12,502 nt of DNA, from the NCBI GenBank assembly GCA_002395135.1, contig DGWC01000081.1, forward strand, positions 1-12,502, given 5' to 3'. Below, piece after piece: positions 8,470 through 12,502 of this stretch. Both the position numbers and the translations under genes were made by a program. The notes below the pieces were generated by a model. That model searched no databases and had not been told where the DNA came from. It worked only from the letters and a program-made list of their open reading frames with translations. The stretch is from Prevotella sp. UBA4268. Its GTDB lineage: Bacteria > Bacteroidota > Bacteroidia > Bacteroidales > Bacteroidaceae. The first letter of the stretch is position 1. Each line of letters starts with the position of its first letter.

Positions 8470-9204
8470 TTATTCAACGATGCATGCTCTCATTTCGATG
8501 TCATCTACAGGTCTGTCGCCACGGCCTGTAGCAGACGACTGGATCATTTCCACTACGTCAAGACCTTCCTCGACCTCACCGAACACCGTATATTGGCCAT
8601 CGAGATGCGGCGTTCCTCCTAATGTGGTATATACTTTCTGTTGTTCCTCTGTCAGACCAGCAAAACCTGCGGCCTGCTTCTCGGCTTCCGCAGCCAGTCT
8701 ATCCTGCATTTCTTGTAATCCGGCACGATTCCTGTCACGCCGCATCTGCATGATTTCGTCCCGATGCTCGGAAGCGAGTTTGGCGAAAACGTCCTGCACC
8801 TTCTGCATTTTCATCTGTCGAGAGAACTGGCGTATCTGTCCTTCGTTATAGACCTGTCCCCACACGATATAGAACTGAGAGCCGCTGCTTCTGCGTTCAG
8901 GATTCACCTCGTCACCTTGACGGGCAGCAGCCAAGGCTCCACGCTTATGAAACAATCCCTCTTTGATTTCTGCTTCAAGGGTATAGTCAGGTCCGCCAAT
9001 GCCAAGCATCTTACCGGCAGGCGCTCCCTTGGAATCAGGATCGCCGCCCTGAATCATGAAGTCCTTAATCACCCGATGGAACAGCGTACCATCATAATAG
9101 CCTTCTTTCACCAGTTTGACGAAGTTGTCACGGTGAATCGGTGTTTCGTCGTACAGGCGAACAATCATGTCGCCGAACATTGTCTGTATCTTTACTTTCT
9201 GCAT
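8470..9204 (-). CDS. Cyclophilin-type peptidyl-prolyl cis-trans isomerase with a helical insert
   Basis: This enzyme catalyses cis-trans isomerisation of X-Pro bonds in protein folding. There is no signal peptide, so it is probably cytoplasmic. The 244-residue protein keeps the cyclophilin core: F-H-R-V-I-K-D-F-M-I-Q-G-G-D-P at 42-56, with Arg44, Phe49 and Gln52 at the places of CypA Arg55, Phe60 and Gln63. G-S-Q-F-Y-I-V follows at 108-114 and H-L-D-G-Q-Y-T-V-F-G at 200-209. CypA Trp121 and His126 are replaced by His200 and Tyr205, as in many bacterial members. Residues about 115-192 are an extra, highly charged, Gln/Arg/Glu-rich helical stretch inserted just before the H-L-D-G motif, which makes the protein about 75 residues longer than a minimal cyclophilin. 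It lies 35 bases after the glycerate kinase gene and 61 bases before the exporter gene, all on the same strand. Confidence 0.93.
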   Translation of the reverse strand: MQKVKIQTMFGDMIVRLYDETPIHRDNFVKLVKEGYYDGTLFHRVIKDFMIQGGDPDSKGAPAGKMLGIGGPDYTLEAEIKEGLFHKRGALAAARQGDEVNPERRSSGSQFYIVWGQVYNEGQIRQFSRQMKMQKVQDVFAKLASEHRDEIMQMRRDRNRAGLQEMQDRLAAEAEKQAAGFAGLTEEQQKVYTTLGGTPHLDGQYTVFGEVEEGLDVVEMIQSSATGRGDRPVDDIEMRACIVE

Positions 9205-9239
9205 GAGTTATATATTATATAATGTGCAAAATATGTGTT

Positions 9240-10325
9240 CTATCTGGCAGACGAGTTGTTGAGCGCATGCGAAAAATCAGCAAGGCGGCTGGCCGTCAGG
9301 GCTATATGGCGCCATGCCACCTCCTTGCGCATCGCTTCCTGCAGTGTCATACCTGGAGGATTGATGCATTCCACCTGAGAAAAACCTGCACGTAACAGTG
9401 TCTCACGGTCGCTGATTCGGCCCGCTATCAATGCCACTGGAGCATTCCCGGCATGTTCCAGAATACCCATTGGCAACTTACCCATCAGCGTCTGACGGTC
9501 GGCAGAACCCTCACCAGTAATAATAAGGTCTGCTCCCTTGGCATGCTCGCTGAAACGAATCGTGTCGAGCAACAGTTGTATACCGGACTTGCAATCTGCA
9601 TTGAGGTATTCCAGGAACGCATAGCCAAGTCCACCGGCAGCACCAGCACCCTCCATCGTGGAACGGTCGTAGCCAAAATGTCTGGCAGAAACATCAGCAA
9701 ACTTCCTGGCCCGCTCGTCAAGCCTGAGCACCATTTCCGCTGTTGCACCCTTCTGGGGGGCAAATACATAAGCAGCCCCGTTCTCACCACACAAGGGGTT
9801 TCTTACATCAGAGGCAATGGTGAAGTGTACTGAATCCAACTCCCTAATGTCATCCCAGGTTCCTGCCTTGGCAAAAGCGTCTTTAAGTGCTCGGAGCATT
9901 CCCGTTCCAGCATCGCTGGTAGCACTGCCCCCAAGCCCTACAAGGACATGCTTGGCACCTTTCCGAACAGCATCGGCCACCAGTTCCCCCGTTCCATAAC
10001 TTGTGGCCACCAACGGATTCCGTTCTTCTTCCGTCAGCAGAGGCAGACCACTGGCACGGGCAATCTCTATCACAGACGTCTCATCTTGCAGCAGATATGC
10101 TCCCGTGATGGGACGCATCAGCGGGTCTCTCACCACGACTTCTACCCTCTCACCACCGATGGCCGTCTGAAAAGCCTCCAGAAACCCTTCACCGCCGTCG
10201 CTGACGGGCACTTGTACAATTTCCGCATCAGCACATGCTTTCCTGATGCCCTCTGCTGCTGCCATGTTCGCCTCCATGGAACTCAGACAGCCTTTAAACG
10301 AATCTATCGCAATGATTACTTTCAT
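9240..10325 (-). CDS. Glycerate kinase (GlxK/GarK family)
   Basis: The enzyme phosphorylates glycerate with ATP, feeding glycerate into glycolysis as a phosphoglycerate (2-phosphoglycerate in the characterised enterobacterial members). From the chosen ATG (10325) the protein is 361 residues, slightly shorter than the usual 370-380. Family motifs are D-S-F-K-G (8-12), P-V-S-D-G-G-E-G (40-47), Y-G-T-G-E-L (110-115), G-L-G-G-S-A-T-S-D-A-G-T-G (130-142) and D-L-I-I-T-G-E-G-S-A-D-R-Q-T (266-279). The frame stays open 10 codons upstream (10355). I prefer 10325 because M-K-V-I-I-A-I-D-S-F is the normal start of this family and the upstream residues match nothing. It is probably the first gene of a minus-strand unit with the isomerase and the exporter. 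Those partners do not suggest a shared pathway. Confidence 0.94.
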   Translation of the reverse strand: MKVIIAIDSFKGCLSSMEANMAAAEGIRKACADAEIVQVPVSDGGEGFLEAFQTAIGGERVEVVVRDPLMRPITGAYLLQDETSVIEIARASGLPLLTEEERNPLVATSYGTGELVADAVRKGAKHVLVGLGGSATSDAGTGMLRALKDAFAKAGTWDDIRELDSVHFTIASDVRNPLCGENGAAYVFAPQKGATAEMVLRLDERARKFADVSARHFGYDRSTMEGAGAAGGLGYAFLEYLNADCKSGIQLLLDTIRFSEHAKGADLIITGEGSADRQTLMGKLPMGILEHAGNAPVALIAGRISDRETLLRAGFSQVECINPPGMTLQEAMRKEVAWRHIALTASRLADFSHALNNSSAR

Positions 10326-10422
10326 ACAAACAGATTTTTCAAACCAAATCAGCATGACTCATATACTCCAATTTGCACCTATCTTCTTGGCCATTGGTTG
10401 ATAACTGACTGCTTTCACGATG

Positions 10423-10430
10423 CAAAATTA
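10423..10430 (-). promoter_or_regulatory. Likely -7 promoter element of the glycerate kinase unit
   Basis: On the minus strand this reads TAATTTTG, an exact TAnnTTTG. It points toward the glycerate kinase gene, whose ATG is about 100 bases away. No clear TTTG stands at the -33 position, so the call rests on the -7 match and on position. Confidence 0.5.
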
Positions 10431-10451
10431 ACGAATAAGACGGATACTGGC

Positions 10452-10459
10452 TAACTTTG
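10452..10459 (+). promoter_or_regulatory. Possible upstream -7 promoter element in the divergent region
   Basis: TAACTTTG is an exact TAnnTTTG facing the methyltransferase genes. It is about 218 bases before the methyltransferase ATG and only 23 bases before a 12-codon mini-ORF. No good -33 match is seen. If active it would give a long leader for the methyltransferase mRNA or a separate short RNA. Confidence 0.35.
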
Positions 10460-10481
10460 CACCCATCATTTATAAAACTTT

Positions 10482-10520
10482 ATGAAGATTGACATACGAA
10501 AGAAACTCGTGAAACTGTGA
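10482..10520 (+). other. Possible 12-codon leader ORF
   Basis: An ATG at 10482 opens a reading frame for MKIDIRKKLVKL that ends at TGA 10518-10520. It sits just after a promoter-like TAACTTTG and before the hairpin at 10539-10558, an arrangement that resembles a leader peptide. The peptide is Lys/Arg-rich and shows no run of one regulatory amino acid. The ORF is short enough to occur by chance. Confidence 0.2.
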
Positions 10521-10538
10521 AATCATATAATAAAGTGC

Positions 10539-10558
10539 GGGAACAAACGGTTGTTCCC
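10539..10558. repeat. Perfect 8-bp inverted repeat (hairpin or operator)
   Basis: GGGAACAA (10539-10546) and TTGTTCCC (10551-10558) are exact reverse complements around a 4-base spacer. There is no T tract on either side, so it is not a simple terminator. It could be a binding site for a dimeric regulator between the divergent units or a hairpin in a leader RNA. No regulator gene is adjacent. Confidence 0.5.
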
Positions 10559-10610
10559 AATCACAAGAAATGATGACTGGCGACGAGTTATTTTTACTGA
10601 TTATTGGGTA

Positions 10611-10641
10611 TTGTCTATTTACGGGAGTCATCGTACCTTTG
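10611..10641 (+). promoter_or_regulatory. Promoter of the methyltransferase cluster
   Basis: TACCTTTG (10634-10641) is an exact Bacteroidetes -7 element. A TTG at 10611-10613 lies 20 bases upstream, close to the expected spacing of the -33 element. Transcription would start near 10648, about 30 bases before the ATG at 10677. This is the best-formed promoter in the window. Confidence 0.7.
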
Positions 10642-10676
10642 CAACCAGAAGTTTTATCAACTATTATAATTAAGGT

Positions 10677-11291
10677 ATGAAGAGTATTTTCAAGGATTAT
10701 TTCAGCCAGTGTGCCCGTCCCGAAGGGTTTCTGGGGCGAGTGATGTTGCGCTTCATGAATTTCGGTCATGCCCCGCTTACCAACTGGGGACTTGACCAGG
10801 TGACGTTCCGAAACGATATGACGATGCTCGACATCGGTTGTGGCGGCGGTGCCACACTGAAGCGACTGCTCAAGAGAAGCCCCGGCGGCAAGGTCTACGG
10901 CATCGACATCTCCGACGAAAGCGTCGCCAAGGCGAAACGTGTGAACAAGCAGCATTTGGGCAGCCAGGTGTTCGTGGAACAGGGGTCGGCCCACAGTCTG
11001 CCGTGGGACAATCGGTCGTTCGACGTGGTGACTGCCGTAGAAACCGTCTATTTCTGGCCCGATCTGCCGCGATGCTTCCAGGAAGTGAAGCGAGTGCTGA
11101 AGCCCGGCGGACAGTTTGCCATTATGCTCGAAGTGATAGATACCGACTCTTCATGGACGAACGTCGTGGAGGGCATGACCGTCTATTCACCCGAACAACT
11201 GAAGGAGATGCTGCAGCAGGCAGGATTCAGCAACGTGGAGGTGCTCAGAAAGAAACCGTCGTATGCAACCATTAAAGGAATACTGAAATGA
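10677..11291 (+). CDS. Class I SAM-dependent methyltransferase (UbiE/Methyltransf_11-like)
   Basis: A 204-residue soluble protein with the class I Rossmann methyltransferase fold; the methyl acceptor is unknown. Motif I, L-D-I-G-C-G-G-G-A, is at 51-59 for S-adenosylmethionine binding. The acidic residue ending strand 2 is Asp77 in V-Y-G-I-D-I-S. A G-S-A-H-S-L-P-W segment (103-110) and F-D-V-V (115-118) form the adenine-side pocket and strand 4, and R-V-L-K-P-G-G (139-145) is the usual post-motif. The first ~45 residues carry no recognised domain. The start is fixed by an in-frame TAA six bases upstream (10671). Its TGA stop overlaps the next gene's ATG in ATGA (11288-11291), which implies translational coupling with a second methyltransferase of the same superfamily. 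No quinone, porphyrin or antibiotic pathway gene is nearby to point to a substrate. Confidence 0.88.
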   Translation: MKSIFKDYFSQCARPEGFLGRVMLRFMNFGHAPLTNWGLDQVTFRNDMTMLDIGCGGGATLKRLLKRSPGGKVYGIDISDESVAKAKRVNKQHLGSQVFVEQGSAHSLPWDNRSFDVVTAVETVYFWPDLPRCFQEVKRVLKPGGQFAIMLEVIDTDSSWTNVVEGMTVYSPEQLKEMLQQAGFSNVEVLRKKPSYATIKGILK

Positions 11292-12103
11292 AAGAGAAAA
11301 TGAAACCCAATTACGGGAACTGGGTTCCCACGAAGTTGCTGGCATTGCTCTATGTGACAACGCTAAGCATTGCCATCCTTTTGCTTTTTTCGGTCATTTG
11401 CGGATGGATCATTCCGGTTTCCGTCTTCCTGGCGGTGCTGCTCGGCGTTTCGCTGTTCTTCTCGCTTTACATGACCGCCTTCCATCACGCCTTCTCTTTC
11501 AGTGGTGGCGGTATGATGGGAAAGGTGCACGAGTTCATTGTCTCACGTCTGCCATGGGACGGTCGTGGCCATCTGCTCGATGTGGGTTGTGGAGCCGGTG
11601 CGCTGACCATCCGCTGCGCCAGACGTTATCCCCAGTCCCATTGCACAGGCATCGACTACTGGGGCATCAAATGAGACTATAGCCAGCGCATGTGCCGGCA
11701 TAATGCCGAGGCAGAGCAGGTGGCCGACCGCTGCACGTTCCAGCAGGGCGACGCCAACCATCTCGACTTCGAGGACGAGACCTTCGATGCCGTGGTCAGC
11801 AACTTCGTCTATCACGAGGTGAACGACGGGCGGAGCAAGGAACAGTTGTTGCGCGAGACCTTGCGTGTGCTGAAGCGGGGCGGCAGTTTCGCCCTGCAGG
11901 ATCTGTTCGGTCAGAAGTCCGTCTATGGAGACTTTCAGCAGGTTGTGGAGCGCCTGCGCCGGGATGCTGTCAGCGAGATTCATTATGCCGACTCCGGCCT
12001 CGAGATTCCCATCCCACGTTGGATGCAGGTGCCAGGCATGCTGAGAGGAGTAGGAATCATCTACGGAAAGAAAAAAGAAAGGAGTTCGATATGGTCACGT
12101 TAA
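11288..12103 (+). pseudogene. Membrane-anchored class I SAM methyltransferase interrupted by an in-frame TGA
   Basis: The 271-codon frame is broken once, by TGA at 11672-11674 (codon 129). Everything after it stays in the same frame and continues the methyltransferase fold, so this is a nonsense change rather than a frameshift. The N-terminal part has two hydrophobic helices (about 17-38 and 41-63) that would anchor it in the inner membrane. SAM motif I, L-L-D-V-G-C-G-A-G-A, follows at 96-105, and G-I-D-Y-W-G at 121-126 ends strand 2. After the TGA come C-R-H-N-A-E-A-E, F-D-A-V-V-S-N-F-V-Y-H-E-V (strand 4 and beyond) and R-V-L-K-R-G-G. As I recall the family, a Trp follows Y-W-G by a few residues, so TGG to TGA is the simplest cause. 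An ATG at 11690 could restart a 137-residue fragment, but that fragment lacks motif I. The start overlaps the upstream TGA in ATGA. It could be a pseudogene, a sequencing error or a readthrough product. Confidence 0.75.
12080..12084 (+). promoter_or_regulatory. Ribosome binding site of the small membrane protein gene
   Basis: AGGAG lies 6 bases before the ATG at 12091, inside the end of the interrupted methyltransferase gene. It decides the start in favour of 12091 over an in-frame ATG at 12019, which would lie entirely in methyltransferase coding sequence. Confidence 0.6.
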
Positions 12104-12300
12104 TACTTCTCATCATAGCATTCGTACTCAGGAAGAGATACGTGGCAAGTAGCGACCCTGGGATCCTCAAGGTGGCATATTTTTCCGCAAACATTGTATT
12201 CTCTCCGATAATAGGTATTCCATTCTATAAATTCATAACAGGCCAATTATACAGTGGCCCTTATTCTCGCATATATAATTCTGACGGAAGTTATGCCTGA
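12091..12300 (+). CDS. Small two-helix membrane protein, unknown function
   Basis: A 69-residue protein I do not recognise. It has a short hydrophobic N-terminus (residues 1-13), a basic break R-K-R at 14-16, and a second hydrophobic stretch at about 27-48 that includes F-S-P-I-I-G-I-P. A polar tail rich in Tyr, Ser and Gly (52-69) follows. This predicts a small inner-membrane protein with one or two spans. The gene overlaps the interrupted methyltransferase gene by 13 bases in a different frame and has a good AGGAG, so it is probably translated from the same mRNA. Its base composition is clearly more A/T-rich than the two methyltransferase genes, hinting at a different origin. The overlap suggests it may act with the membrane-anchored methyltransferase, but nothing in the protein shows this. 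Confidence 0.6.
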   Translation: MVTLILLIIAFVLRKRYVASSDPGILKVAYFSANIVFSPIIGIPFYKFITGQLYSGPYSRIYNSDGSYA

Positions 12301-12322
12301 TATTTGTCCTTTAAAATAAAAG

Positions 12323-12330
12323 TACCTTTG
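12323..12330 (+). promoter_or_regulatory. -7 promoter element before a short transcription unit
   Basis: TACCTTTG is an exact TAnnTTTG, identical in all eight bases to the methyltransferase promoter at 10634. A TTTG at 12303-12306 lies 16 bases upstream, a little closer than the usual -33 spacing. Only about 110 bases separate it from the terminator at 12440, so it would make a very short RNA. Confidence 0.5.
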
Positions 12331-12361
12331 CCGTAAAACCAAAGATATTTTCAAGCAAATC

Positions 12362-12448
12362 ATGTCCTCTATTCTGTGCTTTATAATTTACTTGACGTTT
12401 TTTAAAGAAAACACCATCGCTATCCACCTTACCCAAACAAAAGAATAA
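12362..12448 (+). CDS. Possible 28-residue hydrophobic mini-protein
   Basis: An ATG at 12362 opens a 28-codon frame: a hydrophobic N-terminal half (I-L-C-F-I-I-Y-L at 4-11), then a polar half ending Q-T-K-E. Its TAA (12446-12448) falls inside the left arm of the terminator hairpin. There is no clear ribosome binding site. It is worth listing only because it lies between a promoter element and a terminator. It may equally be an untranslated RNA or chance. Confidence 0.2.
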   Translation: MSSILCFIIYLTFFKENTIAIHLTQTKE

Positions 12449-12476
12449 CCGCCTGGATATCAAGCGGTTATTCTTT
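12440..12476. terminator. Strong bidirectional rho-independent terminator
   Basis: A perfect 13-bp stem pairs AAAGAATAACCGC (12440-12452) with GCGGTTATTCTTT (12464-12476) around an 11-base loop. T-rich sequence follows on both strands: TTTATTTT on the plus strand, and TTTTGTTT on the minus strand. It can therefore end plus-strand transcripts from the methyltransferase cluster or the short unit, and the minus-strand tRNA transcript. Confidence 0.85.
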
Positions 12477-12480
12477 ATTT

Positions 12481-12502
12481 TGGTCGGGATTACTGGACTC
12501 GA
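12481..12502 (-). tRNA. 3' end of a tRNA, probably tRNA-Pro (rest lies beyond the window)
   Basis: Read on the minus strand the last 22 bases fit a tRNA 3' end. They give six bases of the T loop (TCGAGT), the T-stem 3' strand CCAGT, the acceptor 3' strand AATCCCG, discriminator A and an encoded CCA (12481-12483). The anticodon is outside the window. The first pair implied by this end is C1-G72 with A73, a combination characteristic of bacterial tRNA-Pro, so Pro is the best guess. A terminator lies 4 bases downstream. Confidence 0.75.

Noticed and set aside
8764..9222. 152-codon plus-strand ORF opposite the isomerase gene
   Set aside because: It is antisense to conserved cyclophilin motifs and has no recognisable family features.
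10326..10355. Upstream ATG for glycerate kinase at 10355
   Set aside because: The extra ten residues match nothing in the family, which normally begins M-K-x-x-I-A-x-D-S-F.
11672..11674. UGA read as selenocysteine or as Trp by a changed genetic code
   Set aside because: I see no hairpin that I can support as a SECIS element and no Cys/Sec expected at the site. The neighbouring genes end in TGA as a normal stop, so a global reassignment is unlikely.
12019..12090. Longer version of the small membrane protein starting at 12019
   Set aside because: The added residues are the shifted-frame reading of conserved methyltransferase sequence, and the AGGAG at 12080 points to the ATG at 12091.
1..12502. 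CRISPR array, insertion sequence, integrase or phage genes
   Set aside because: No regularly spaced repeats, transposase or recombinase motifs, or phage structural genes were seen on either strand.

Overview
The window looks like chromosomal DNA from a Bacteroidales bacterium, most likely Prevotella or a close relative. Four lines of evidence agree. Several intergenic regions carry exact matches to the Bacteroidetes -7 promoter element TAnnTTTG. A RND pump gene is followed by a lipoprotein-type outer-membrane factor gene. The pectate lyase has the multidomain build and the Gly-Arg-Arg / Lys-Gly-x-Tyr-Ile C-terminal tail common in secreted Prevotella proteins. The LpxA protein resembles Bacteroidetes LpxA. 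The genus call is inference; no rRNA or other phylogenetic marker is present.

Positions 1-4580 (+ strand) hold the 3' part of an AcrB-type RND efflux pump gene, then a TolC/OprM-type outer-membrane lipoprotein, then a UDP-GlcNAc acyltransferase (LpxA family). The first two would form the inner- and outer-membrane parts of a tripartite pump; the membrane fusion protein is probably upstream of the window. A branched, terminator-like structure (4678-4740) follows lpxA. Positions 4884-7771 (+) hold a promoter and a 923-residue secreted pectate lyase. Positions 7824-10325 (- strand) hold a likely three-gene run, read in the order glycerate kinase, cyclophilin-type peptidyl-prolyl isomerase, LysE/RhtB-type exporter; it converges on the pectate lyase gene.

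Positions 10326-10676 are a 351-base divergent intergenic region with three exact TAnnTTTG elements, a 12-codon mini-ORF and a perfect 8-bp hairpin. Positions 10677-12300 (+) hold a tightly packed cluster: a soluble SAM methyltransferase, a second, membrane-anchored SAM methyltransferase split by an in-frame TGA, and a 69-residue two-helix membrane protein of unknown function. The three genes are joined by overlaps of 4 and 13 bases. Positions 12301-12480 contain another exact promoter element, a 28-codon mini-ORF and a strong bidirectional terminator. The window ends in the 3' end of a minus-strand tRNA, probably tRNA-Pro.

Most of the window is ordinary core or accessory metabolism. The most notable features are the methyltransferase interrupted by a single UGA whose downstream half keeps its frame and motifs, and the two short promoter-bearing stretches on either side of that cluster. 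I do not see a clearly new multi-gene system.
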